From the NCBI GenBank assembly GCA_036429605.1, contig CM071589.1, positions 6,882,001-6,946,000 on the forward strand: DNA of 64,000 nucleotides, given 5' to 3'. Each line of letters opens with the position of its first letter. Within the stretch, counting starts at the first letter, position 1. The notes under the pieces were generated by a model. It was not told the DNA's origin, did not search any database, and was given only the letters and a program-made list of their open reading frames with translations. Positions 47,616 through 57,532 of this stretch are shown here, piece by piece. The stretch is from Cladobotryum mycophilum. Its lineage: Eukaryota > Ascomycota > Sordariomycetes > Hypocreales > Hypocreaceae. The position numbers were made by a program, and so were the translations under genes.

Positions 47616-48578
47616 ATGATGAAGGCCGTGCAAATAACAGGCGTCAAGGCTGCCTATAAAATCGTTTTGACAAATGCTTTGCCTAAGCCTGTACCTAAAG
47701 GCAGCGACATCCTCATCAAAGTCCATGCCGCCGGCATCACAGCAGACGAAGTCACATGGTCTGAGCTATACGACTCTTCCACTAGGGTGCCTGGACATGA
47801 CATATCTGGCGTTGTTGAAGCGCTCGGCCCTGAATACAATGGACCCATTGTAGCGGGCAACAGCGTCTACGCAATGCTCGATGCTGCCACCGGTCAAGGC
47901 GGCCAAGCAGAATATGTCACCGCTAAAGCGGATGAGATCGCTCTCAAACCAACTTCGATATCGCACGCAGAAGCGGCTGCACTTCCAATTCCCGTATTGA
48001 CGGCCTGGGAAGCGATTTTTGAGAAGGCGAAACTAGAGCGCGGTAGCAAGATTCTTGTTACAGGCGCTTCTGGTGCTGTTGGCATCATGCTGGTGCAACT
48101 GGCACATCACATTTTGGGTGCAGAGGTCATAGGCCTGGCTTCGGCAAAAAACTATGCCCGTCTACTGGAACTCGGGGCTAGTAGAGTCATTGATTACAAT
48201 TCAAACAACTGGGAGGAAACAATCAAGGGTGTTGATGCCGTGTTTGACACGGTGGGGAACTCGACACTGGCCAAAGCCTGGCACACGGTAAAGAGCGATG
48301 GCATCATTGTCACGGTGGCCGATCCACCGCCCCCATGGGCGTTTGGGATGGGAAAGCCCGAGGAGTTACTCACGCATCCAAAAGTGAGATGGGACTATTT
48401 TGTTGTTAAGGCTCGCGGCGACACGTTGTCCAAGGCGGCGACACTTCTAGAGACAGGCCCTGTGAAGCCCCTTCCGATCAAAGCCTTTGGTGTTGCGGAT
48501 GCCTTGGAGGCTTGGAAATTTGCGGCTCAAAGGGGCAGGGATGGAAAGGTTGTGATTAAATTTGTCGCTGGAGAATAA
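47616..48578 (+). CDS. Zinc-independent MDR oxidoreductase (quinone oxidoreductase-like)
   Basis: NAD(P)-dependent medium-chain dehydrogenase/reductase, 320 aa, one exon. The N-terminal GroES-like domain has MKAVQITGVKAAYKIVLTNA and VPGHDISGVVEALGP. The Rossmann domain has LVTGASGAVGIMLVQLAH with the GAxGxVG nucleotide motif, then GADRVIDY-like ELGASRVIDYNSNNW and AVFDTVGNSTL. The catalytic-zinc Cys/His set and the structural four-Cys lobe of alcohol dehydrogenases are absent, which places it with quinone oxidoreductases and enoyl reductases. The reading frame extends upstream of ATG 47616, but the sequence there is not family-like. Neighbours are a cupin and a Zn2Cys6 factor. Confidence 0.9.
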   Translation: MMKAVQITGVKAAYKIVLTNALPKPVPKGSDILIKVHAAGITADEVTWSELYDSSTRVPGHDISGVVEALGPEYNGPIVAGNSVYAMLDAATGQGGQAEYVTAKADEIALKPTSISHAEAAALPIPVLTAWEAIFEKAKLERGSKILVTGASGAVGIMLVQLAHHILGAEVIGLASAKNYARLLELGASRVIDYNSNNWEETIKGVDAVFDTVGNSTLAKAWHTVKSDGIIVTVADPPPPWAFGMGKPEELLTHPKVRWDYFVVKARGDTLSKAATLLETGPVKPLPIKAFGVADALEAWKFAAQRGRDGKVVIKFVAGE

Positions 48579-48676
48579 ACGCTCCGCAAAGCATGATATT
48601 TATGTATATAAGAAGCAATGTCGTTCTTGTTTCAGCTATTGGAGTCATTGATACAAATCATTAGTGTCAAGTGTCA

Positions 48677-50617
48677 TCATTGAGAACCTTCCATGTCTTG
48701 AGGAGTCACGTTTGGAGTGCTGTCGATAGGTGGCGTATCTAGCGTCGTAATGCGAGTATCTGTGAACGTGTTTTCAGGAATGACAGAGCCCGCGTCGAGA
48801 AAGTCTACTGTGAATCTGCCATGGAAGTCACGATGTTCAAAGACAGCCCGAGCCATCATCCTAATCTCGCTAGACCATTTCGACGCCTGTGGCCAGACGT
48901 TCTCAAACTCCTTCAGGATTCCGAGGAAGACTCGTACACGATCCTTTGCATACGCATACTCAGAGCCTGTCAAGTGGTACTCACATGCAGAGAGGTGCGT
49001 CGCCATAGCCATGGATCCCATGCACATGATGAAAGGAGTGTGTGCAGTGGGAGAGGAAGGAACGGTCAGTAAGTCAACAAAGGCTTTGGCAGCCTGTATT
49101 GCTTTATGCGTGTGTCGATCATAATGCTGCGATTCGATGGGCATCACCTCTGCAGGAAGTGGAGGCGCATATTTGGAGCAGAGAAGTTCCATGGTGCTGT
49201 AGTGGAGCATGGATCTCGGCCTGTGTAAGTGAACGGCAACGCTGTGTCGGTTAGTCAATCTCATGGACGGATATAACTCTGTTTGATCATTTATTTTAAT
49301 GTGCTTACGTGTTGATCATCATATGTGCCCGAAGCAATACTTCATCAACAGTGCCATCAGCACGAACCGGGTCACGCTTCTCGCGTGGGAGATGCAAGTG
49401 CCAGCTCATGATGTTTGCCTCAGCATTCTTGACAAGCGATGATGGCGACCCGCCCGCGATATCTCCAGCAGCCAACGTGGTTCCTAGTATACGAGCAGCG
49501 TCAATGAGATAGGCAAAAGTGGAAAACGGGCGAGTATTTTCTTCAAAGCCACGATCATCGTATTCCCCCAATGTGCGTGGACACTGAAAGCTCTAGGGAT
49601 TTGTGAGTATTGACAAAATGACAGGCCTCTACGGGGCATTCTTACTCCTCCAGTGTGGCACTCATCTTCGTTTGGGAGATGCGCGTCGGTTTCTACGCTC
49701 CAAAGAGTGAATGTGGGCAGGTGTCGTATGCCAGCGAAGAGCGAATCAAGAACGTAGAGCTCCCACCAGGTCCGCCGCCAGGTCTCTTGCAAAGCATGAT
49801 CTTCTCGTCCATATTCAAGAGCGAAGGATTTATTGTTCAGCCCTATTGCCAAAGCCATTGTTTTGGCACGCTCAAGGACACCGGCAGCTCTTTGACCGTC
49901 ACCGCTCCATTCCAGAGCCAGCGCAAAGAGCATTAATGCTTGAACACTGAAGCCATTGGGAGACAATTTCTTGCTCAAAGATGTTTCAGTATCTTTCTTA
50001 TATTTTTCCGATTGCGCATCGTGTATGTAGAGTGAGCCAATAGCAATCATGGGAAGAATGAGTTCAGAGACCGAGTCAGAGTTGCTCTCAAATTGGCGGA
50101 CCAAATCAGCCCTCGGTAGAACAAAAGGATGTGCAGGAAAGAAGAAGCTGTAGAAGCCATCTAGTGGCCTGCTTGAGATGATGCTGTTGTCGCTTGGTGA
50201 TGGAGTAGGTTCAAAACCAAGACCGGTTTGAGGGCAACTGAAAATCAGCTCTTGTTGCAGCTCATGAGACCCAGGGACAATCAACGGTGACTGGTCCACG
50301 CCATGAGCATCAGCAACGACATTGCCTTGATCAAACAACGGTATGGGAACCGCCAAATTCTCACTGTCAGTATGTTTCCGACGACTGTGCCGCAAATCCT
50401 TGTAGACACAAGTTTTGCCCAGCGACTGACATCGTGAGCAGCATGGTAGTGCAGCATCGCACCGGAGATGCTGACTGCGACACGCGGTGCACGCAATTGC
50501 CACTCGTCGCTTGCTTTTCCTTCTATTCTGAAGGCTCTCGTTATAAGTTCCAGTGGCTGCTTCGTCTGAAACCGCCGTCTGCTCAAGCTCGACAGCCTCG
50601 ACACTGGCGGCAGACAT
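48677..50617 (-). CDS. Zn2Cys6 fungal-specific transcription factor
   Basis: Nuclear regulator of the Gal4 class, 606 aa from three exons (50617-49646, 49592-49308, 49240-48677). The binuclear zinc cluster near residues 43-69 reads CTACRSQHLRC then a run to PCCSRCQSLGKTC, preceded by a Lys/Arg cluster (NRRKSKRRVAIACTACR). The fungal-specific middle domain is evident from LDGFYSFFFPAHPFVL, FALALEWSGDGQRAAGVLER, MALAIGLNN and ETWRRTWWELYVLD. Both introns are in phase with standard donors. It sits tail-to-tail with the MDR gene (98 bp between stops), and a CCG/CGG palindrome lies in the MDR promoter, suggesting local regulation. Fungi have hundreds of such factors, so the pathway is not identifiable. 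Confidence 0.92.
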
Positions 50618-51536
50618 TTTGCCTACCTTTCTGAAGAGGATGGGATAGCCTTAAGCATAGAGTATTACAAGTCACGACTGGTCGCGACGATAGGGCAACA
50701 ACGATACGTACCTGCGGACAATACACGGGCCGAACTAGGTACGGAGTACTAACCAGAAAACGAACTACTAGGTACTCCCTACACCTACAACTTACAAGTA
50801 CCCAACCCTTGGGCGTTGTCATCTAGAGACCTTTCACTGTTAACTACCTAGTAGCTATTAAGAAAACCCTTTAATTAAGTCTGATGCGAGACCCTGTGTA
50901 CTTAAAGCTTTATATCAGACTTCTGTATTTGATAGAATCCTAGGGAAATGTTAATAGCATAGAATTATTATCTAACAGATTTAATTAGACTAAGATGTGA
51001 AATAAAAACTTTTTACGTAAGTTTATGATGTTATTTAATAAAATTAATAATACTACTGGCGTTTGTCATTACAGGTGCTGCGGCAACTCCCCAAAAAGCT
51101 GGAAGAAAGAACTGCCTGCAATACAAAGAATTGTCTTAGTGCCATTTCTATCTCCCGTTTGAGTCACGTTCGATTGTTGGACTGTGAGAGCTTCTTGACA
51201 ATGACAGTTATACCTGGGCGTCTGGTGCTCCTTCAAATTGACAATGAGAAAGGTCTGGATTAGCTAGGGTCAACATTCATTCACGAGTATCATGAGCGCG
51301 AGTGTGTCCAAAGACTTTGTTTCCAAGTTATACTGACCGTCAATTCCCTTGATAGCTTGACAGCGGTTCAAAACCGCGATGGGAAGGGCTGGGAAGAGTA
51401 ACAAGATACAAGCCATATTGTTTTCTATTTCCCCACCGGATTAAGAACCCCATTGTGTAACACCCCCTCCCCCTCTCCCTTGGGAGATCTATGAAAGCTC
51501 ATAGCAAGCATGGATCAGATTGACTTTGGGACTTAC
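50618..51536. other. Intergenic, with a strongly AT-rich island
   Basis: 50835-51060 is AT-rich with many TTAATT/TATTA motifs and looks RIP-affected or decayed. The short frames either side have no conserved content. The upstream part is the Zn2Cys6 gene's promoter and contains GTACGG/CTAGGTACTCC motifs. Confidence 0.5.
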
Positions 51537-51944
51537 CTGGACCTCAATTGCGTTTGACTGGAAAGTGAGGGTAGAATCCATGTTCTCGAACTACAGAAGG
51601 AGTGAAACTGAAGTTCCCTTTCCTTCATAGATGGCCTGGGAAGAACTGATGGACTTCCTGAAAGACCCCACCTGCTGGAGGCCCTCCAGTTGAAAGGCCT
51701 CCAAGTTAGCCAGACTGACGGTCACAGTTTCAACAGTCGCATTTGTGGGAATGAAATCGATAGCGACACTTGTCACATTCGGATTCGTGGCGGACGGACT
51801 AGGTATGGTGAAATGAATTCATCCAGACAGCTGATTCGCGCTCGTTGGTCTGACAACTGCAGAGCCCTTACTAGCGGCGATGGAGAACTTTGTATTGGAC
51901 TCTTGGATGGCGCCAACGCCGTAGATGGAGAAAATGGTGGCCAT
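51537..51944 (-). pseudogene. Disabled paralogue of the unknown-function protein at 52525-52992
   Basis: From ATG 51944 the frame reads MATIFSIYGVGAIQESNTKF and SAVVRPTSANQLSG, then an in-frame TGA (51819-51821), then IHFTIPSPSATNPNVTSVAI and later EGKGTSVSLLL, an in-frame TAG (51591-51593) and FENMDSTLTFQSNAIEV. Both flanks of each stop align to the neighbour: PTDANKLSG and PTSANQLSG; FNDINGSITFMSAELEV and FENMDSTLTFQSNAIEV. Two nonsense codons in a conserved frame indicate a dead copy, unless the TAG is part of an intron acceptor (CTGTAG). Confidence 0.6.
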
Positions 51945-52524
51945 TTTTCCTTGCCGTGATTCATGTTGGCCGTCTAGGTTGCGTATATGGCTCGCGCTGT
52001 AATGCTGCCCAACGCAATAGCTTGATCAAAGGATGGCTGCGGCGGAGTTGAAATGTCTAGCGTAATGTGACATCCGAAGTTATATTATGTCAGAGTCCTA
52101 CGTACATGGCCAGTTGTTCAAATTTAATACGGCTGCCTCCACCAATCGAATACCAATCGCTGATGGTGCGCGTGTAGTTGCATGCATACAGGATCCAATA
52201 CGTGGCACAGCATACCCCGCAAGACAAGAGTTTCTGTTTGCAACACTTATCGTTGGACATCGCTAATAAGTTATTGCATATGGTCTAGACCTGTTGGAAC
52301 CTTGGGGGACGGCTATATAGGATGCAGGGCGCACAGCGTCGATAATGGTCTTGCCTTTAATAATAATCCACACCAACACAAGAATCTATCATCTCCCCCA
52401 GCAAAGTGCATGACTCCTTCATTATTGCAACTTTCATTCCTCAAACACAAACTAGTGCGTACGAGAAAGTCAGATTTGATAATAGCTCGCCACGAAGAGG
52501 CTAACCCTACTCTCTTGATTAGAA
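51945..52524. other. Intergenic between the two divergent paralogues
   Basis: Shared upstream region of the dead and live copies. A TATA-like CTATATAGG at 52311-52319 precedes the live copy. Nothing else was recognised. Confidence 0.45.
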
Positions 52525-52992
52525 ATGAAGACATCACCGAAAATGTTATCATCACACCTATCGGAAAGCAGCGTAGACCCGGAATCTTCATTCAGCGTCA
52601 AGATAGAGAAAGAACAGCTAGTGATACATCCTACCGATGCTAACAAGCTCAGTGGCCATGTCCTCTTTCATCTCCCTGATCTACCGCAGTACACTACTCG
52701 ATTGTCTGCGGTAAAGGTTGGCTTCTCCTCCGGTACGGCAGCTGTCGCTGGAGTGGCGGTTCGCTCTCATCAACACACGCTTTTCACCGACCCCGACCTA
52801 AGAGAGACGGCATCCTTCACATGTCCCATATTCAGTGCCAACGATGACCTAAAGTCGAGCGCAGATGACCTTACTTTGTCAGTTGGAGTGGAGTTCAACG
52901 ACATAAATGGAAGCATCACGTTCATGTCGGCTGAGCTCGAGGTCATCGTGAGCTCCGAGGGCCCCCGTCTGAAGTCGGGACAAGAAATATGA
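52525..52992 (+). CDS. Hypothetical protein, small beta-rich family, intact copy
   Basis: A 155-aa single-exon protein starting MKTSPKMLSSHLSESS with no signal peptide, membrane segment or named domain. Alternating hydrophobic strands (SGHVLFHLPDL, SAVKVGFSSG, SITFMSAELEVIVSS) suggest a beta sandwich. Its paralogue lies divergent, 580 bp away, and carries two stops. Conservation between the two copies supports this frame over the overlapping frame 52182-52643. Confidence 0.6.
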   Translation: MKTSPKMLSSHLSESSVDPESSFSVKIEKEQLVIHPTDANKLSGHVLFHLPDLPQYTTRLSAVKVGFSSGTAAVAGVAVRSHQHTLFTDPDLRETASFTCPIFSANDDLKSSADDLTLSVGVEFNDINGSITFMSAELEVIVSSEGPRLKSGQEI

Positions 52993-53944
52993 CAAAGGTT
53001 CACGAATTGGACGACACTCACGGGAAAGTAGAAGGTGTTATCAAATTCCCCACTAGTTTCATCTCGGCGCCGAAGGCGATGGCTAGCATGCATAGCCTGA
53101 ATGTTGGCGGTGGGGATGGCATCTTCACAGTCAATGTGTAAATACGACAGAGGTGACTCCACATGGGTTTACCACGCATGCGGATACCTAGGCGAGCCCT
53201 AAGATATACTCGCGTGGGGTTGTCGTGGATTTGTAGTAGGGAATTGACATTCATGGGACTTTGCTAGAAAAAGGTGCTTTGATAAGAAAATGGCAACTCG
53301 AAATTGGCTGAGATACTTGAGGAGCAATGACAAACGATTGAGATGTTCATGGAACGACAGAGAAAGTATTGGTCTTTGTTAGTGATGCATCGTAATGATT
53401 GAGTAGAAGGCGAGATTATATGATAATGGATATTTGTTTTATGCAAGGTATTATCAATATGCATATGTTATCCCAAACAGGGCAAAAAATGAGGCCAATA
53501 ATCGCGTTTTATAGCAATTACTGTGACGGTACCAACTGTTTATAAGGGTAGTCGGCTCACTTTGGCGTATTTCTATATCATAGTCGATTAAGATATATGA
53601 AATATCCAGTCAATACGGTATTTGGATTTCTGAAATTATCACCGTTTACCTCAAGGCTGACTTTTGCATTTCTACCTACTATAGCTAGATAAAGGTACAC
53701 ATCTACCGCATTATCTATTACTTGGTTGTTAGACAACAACTGCATCTGACAATCTTACCCCAATCCTTTCTATCCAGCCCTATTGCCTAATCGCCTACCC
53801 GAAGAAAGCAACCCTCAGGATGTTCCAGTCTACTTTTAGAAAAAGGGACTTCAACAATGTCCTGGTTAACTGTCTCCCGCGGCGCAAGGTCGACCAGCAG
53901 CACTACCTCCTCAGTCAAAGTCGTTTTTATTTTACACAACAAGA
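52993..53944. other. Gene-free AT-rich region
   Basis: Short non-conserved frames only. Composition becomes AT-rich from about 53260 to 53720, as in decayed repeat DNA. Confidence 0.5.
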
Positions 53945-54801
53945 TCAGTTGCTTTGGCATTTTTCATCTTTGCCTTTCGGTCTAAAGCCCAACAAGCCCC
54001 ATCCTTCTTCAACCTCATGGTTTTGATCTTCCTCAATCTCGGCCACTGCCTGAGGACCAACCTGTGAGCTTTCTGATTGCGTCAGTGGTTCATTCTCATG
54101 CGGTTCTGCCCCATGCCTAAAAGGTTGATTAGATTTGTCGCCAAGCGAAGTAGTATTTTCGCGCAACAATTCAAACATGCTCTTGAAAAGTATGTCACTG
54201 ATTGAGACGGTCGTGCTCTCGTCAGTCGAGCTCTGCTCCATTGGTTCTGCAGGGTTCACGAAGAGAGTTCTTAGTCGGCTTTTGAGATAGGCACTGATCC
54301 ACACATCGTCCAAACTTGGGTTTGGATATTCATTCCGCACTAGATCGAATACCAAAAGAACGCGGAGTTCATCACCCAGTCTCTGGATTTGGACTTTGGC
54401 AAGTTCCTCCAAAGACGCCAGTTCGAATTTCCGGGCAGCAGCGTAAACACGAATACTTGTCAGGAATTCGGCAACCGCTTTTTCGTGAGGCGACGAGCCC
54501 TTCGGTCTGAGACACTGGTAGGTGTCGGTAAACAGGTAATGAACAAGCACATGGCCTGCATCAGGAGAAATGTCGACATCACGGGAGTACCGTCCTCTAC
54601 GCATAGAGGCCAGTTCCGGACTCTTGGCCAGCAAATGAGGTGGGATGTAAAGGTGATAGTCAGATTGCATATTCAATTTAATATTGTCGGTTGCATAGGG
54701 ACTGTAGAAATTAGTTTGAAGGCATGATATGAACCGTACTGATAGACTCACGATGATTCAGGCCGCGCATCGACCGCTACAGCAGAGGAGTCGGATGCCA
54801 T
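53945..54801 (-). CDS. BTB/POZ-like domain protein
   Basis: A 268-aa protein from two exons (54801-54752 and 54701-53945; intron GTGAGT..CTACAG) that restores the start MASDSSAVAVDARPESS. The BTB-like fold is suggested by YHLYIPPHLLAKSPELAS, VDISPDAGHVLVHYLFTDTY and the helical IRVYAAARKFELASLEELAK. The C-terminal third is acidic and Gln/Ser-rich without a known domain. In fungi, single-BTB proteins of this kind are numerous and may be CUL3 adaptors, but this is a family-level guess. Confidence 0.75.
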
Positions 54802-55414
54802 CTCTGTGATTATAGTATTCGTCGTATTAGCTGTATGATCAAAGGGCATGAGTTGTGATCCTTCGGTTTCATCTAGTAGAGTGTCTCTCGGCGAGACGAG
54901 TCCGGAAAGCGTGGAGGAAGCAAGTTAGGTAGTGTTTCCTCATGACGTGAATAGTGAGCGGGGTTGACCCCTTCAACCTGATGCGGCTACCTGTGAGGTC
55001 ATGAGAAGTCATACAACGCGCCGCAAACGCCGCAAACGCCTCACATGAGCGAATCAGTATAAATAATTAGTAGCCCTAACGAGGCTCCGGAACAAGGGAT
55101 TGGTATCTTGGTTCTTTGCCGGTTGTGAAAGCGAAGGCTTATCATCAGAGTTGGACTTTGTATGCATGCAATACAATACTAAATACGTACGGAACAAGAA
55201 TAAGATACAATGCTTAGAGGCGCTTTGCTCTCTCTAGAAGTTTGGGTCGCAGACTACCTTAATACACAGGCTCACTCATTACTACGATGAGCTACTGGAT
55301 GTACAAAGCCGCCGCCAGACCATATCCACCCGCACCAGAACTTTGTCGATTCCCCAATCGCTACTACAATAGTATCCACGTTCTGAGGTTGTTAGATACA
55401 GTGTCCGACTAACC
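54802..55414. other. Intergenic
   Basis: Promoter of the BTB gene and 3' flank of the next gene. It has a CCGCAAACG direct doublet near 55021-55036 and no supported coding frame. Confidence 0.45.
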
Positions 55415-55948
55415 TCACGTTTTCGGCGCAGCCATAGAAGAGCCGGTCGGCTCATCATTCGTACAATTGGTCTCGTCCTGATCCTGCCCTTTTTCTAGCT
55501 CCCTAAGCTCTCTACGCGCATCATACACTTGCAGCCAGTCATAACAGCCCCATTGCCTTTCATCGTTGGTCTCGCACAATTCATGCCAGAAATGGACCCT
55601 GCCGCCAAAGTGTTTACGTGCAATGTTGCACACGCGTTTAATATACGGTTCAGCGGGAGTTGTCAGATGCCCGCTGACCTTGGAGCTGAAACGGAGGAAG
55701 TAGTCGCAGCGCTCCGGGTTGCAAGGCATGTGCGGGCACTCGCCGACCATGAACTGGATGTAAACTTTGTCGCCTTCAATAGGATCATCGGGCAAGGTAA
55801 GAACTTTACCATCTGGACGTCTTCCATTCTTGTCGTGGGTGTTTTGAAAAGTGCTGATTACTTCGTCTAAAAATCGTTGGTAGGACTGTTTGTTCACAGC
55901 GGTCGCTTCAAGCCGTGGGTAAATGTCAAAACCACAATCGAACCCCAT
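55415..55948 (-). CDS. Conserved fungal hypothetical protein
   Basis: A 177-aa single-exon protein starting MGFDCGFDIYPRLEATAVNK. Two blocks look conserved in fungal proteins of unknown function: YQRFLDEVISTFQN and PYIKRVCNIARKHFGGRVHF followed by WHELCE. It has several Cys/His residues in the middle (ECPHMPCNPERCDYF) that might bind metal. There is no signal peptide or membrane segment. The acidic tail ends in GSSMAAPKT. Function unknown. Confidence 0.68.
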   Translation of the reverse strand: MGFDCGFDIYPRLEATAVNKQSYQRFLDEVISTFQNTHDKNGRRPDGKVLTLPDDPIEGDKVYIQFMVGECPHMPCNPERCDYFLRFSSKVSGHLTTPAEPYIKRVCNIARKHFGGRVHFWHELCETNDERQWGCYDWLQVYDARRELRELEKGQDQDETNCTNDEPTGSSMAAPKT

Positions 55949-56458
55949 TTTGATATCTTGATAGTAGAAGTATATGTTACGTTAAATGAAATTTGGAGAC
56001 TAAAGAGCTAAGATTAAACAGATACTAGATGGTGAAGCTCTGGTTCTTATAGCACACCTTGCCCCCAAGGATCTCGTAGAGAATGTTCCAGTCACATGAG
56101 ATGGGCAGTTACGGTGAATGCTATGCGTGTTGCTATGCATTTCTGGAGGTAGCAGTTTGCTATCAAGTTACTCCAGATTCTCCGTTGCTTTAATTTTAGC
56201 GTTGACGTTTCACCGTTAAATCCAAGGCCGATGATGAATGGATATCGTCAGTGATAATCTAAGTTTCATAGCGTTTTATACTACCGACAATAAGAGCCCC
56301 GAGGGCGCCGGTAAGTGTTACAAGTGATTTTTCTGAAATGCAAGGGTAGAATTTGCTGGATGTGAGTGCCATCATTCTGATACGTATTAATCTTGACTAA
56401 ACGGGTTCATATCTCGATACAGTTCCCCTTTGAATGACTGCAGTCCCACGCCCGCATT
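55949..56458. other. Intergenic
   Basis: AT-rich in part, no supported feature. Confidence 0.4.
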
Positions 56459-57532
56459 TCAGCAGAGGAGTTTTACAGACAGTCCTCTGGAATTTAATTC
56501 ATTCTCCATATACATAGCTGCCACCTCCAAGCCGGACGCCCCGCCTACACAAGCGCCACTTTCGAGATGCTGCGCGAGTCCGCTCAGTGTTGAGAAATGC
56601 TTTTCCTTGTGCCTCCTACGATTCTTAAAACATAGATTAAGAATATTCAAGGGACAGTGAAAGATTTTCAGTGCGTGAGCGGGCGAGTTTATGTGGTTCC
56701 TGAGGCCTTGAGAGGTGGCAAATTCTCGGTGGTCTGGTGGGCAGAGGGGACAGTGCAATGATCCGTCTTCGCTTGGGGTGTTTGCGTAGCTGACTAGAGC
56801 AGTATTGAGCAAAGAGGGCAGAGTGGTTTCACTGCTTGCGGGCGTCAATAGGACGCCGCCTGTCTCTGTGCTCGGCGTCCACGCTCCGGGGCTTGTCAGT
56901 CCACTGGCCAGAGCTGAGCCGGATAGCATCTGAAAGACACTATCCGTACCGGAGATGGCACGGTCAGTATCGTGCTTGATAATTAGAGAGTTCAGTCGCT
57001 CTCGATCAAGGCCAGAAGAACAGCGTCCGCTTTCAAGGTGGTGGATCATGGCGGAAGGACATGAGAACTTGGCCTCACAGCCATCCTTTTGGGCAATGCA
57101 TTGAATCCTGCTGATAGGGCGATGAACCACGGAATCCATATGCTGTTGCAGAGCATTCTCATGCTTAAACCTTCGTTTGCACTCTTCGCAGTACGGGCCT
57201 TTTGGCCGTCCAACTTTGTGAACCTTATCCCTTAAGTGCTGATCTAGGGCACATGAGTTCGCAAAACTTCGATCACAGTCACAACAGCGAAACTCAACAA
57301 CAGGATGCCCTATTACCAAATGACGATTCAGCTTCGCTTCACCAATGAAAGACATAGTGCACCTGGGGCAGTTATACTGCAAGTGTCGCTTGTTCATGTG
57401 TATTCCGAGGCGATAAGCTGTTCTGCAGCAGTTGCCGCAAAGTTCACACAGAAACCTACCAGCTCCATCGCGTCGATGCTGAGCAACAGCAGTGCTGTTT
57501 TTGAAGGTGCGACCGCAGCCGCAGCTAGGCAT
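56459..57532 (-). CDS. C2H2 zinc-finger protein
   Basis: A 357-aa single-exon protein. C2H2-type fingers follow one another from the N-terminus: CGCGRTFKNSTAVAQHRR (atypical), FLCELCGNCCRTAYRLGIH, YNCPRCTMSFIGEAKLNRH, FRCCDCDRSFANSCALDQH and YCEECKRRFKHENALQQH. A further CxxC..H unit lies near the C-terminus (HCPLCPPDHREFATSQGLRNH). Spacing CxxC-x12-H-x4-5-H fits nucleic-acid-binding fingers. The middle section is Ser/Thr-rich. Possibly nuclear; the target is unknown. No frame break. Confidence 0.82.
   Translation of the reverse strand: MPSCGCGRTFKNSTAVAQHRRDGAGRFLCELCGNCCRTAYRLGIHMNKRHLQYNCPRCTMSFIGEAKLNRHLVIGHPVVEFRCCDCDRSFANSCALDQHLRDKVHKVGRPKGPYCEECKRRFKHENALQQHMDSVVHRPISRIQCIAQKDGCEAKFSCPSAMIHHLESGRCSSGLDRERLNSLIIKHDTDRAISGTDSVFQMLSGSALASGLTSPGAWTPSTETGGVLLTPASSETTLPSLLNTALVSYANTPSEDGSLHCPLCPPDHREFATSQGLRNHINSPAHALKIFHCPLNILNLCFKNRRRHKEKHFSTLSGLAQHLESGACVGGASGLEVAAMYMENELNSRGLSVKLLC

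Noticed and set aside
52182..52643. 153-aa plus-strand frame
   Set aside because: It overlaps the 52525-52992 gene in another frame; similarity to the dead paralogue supports the latter.
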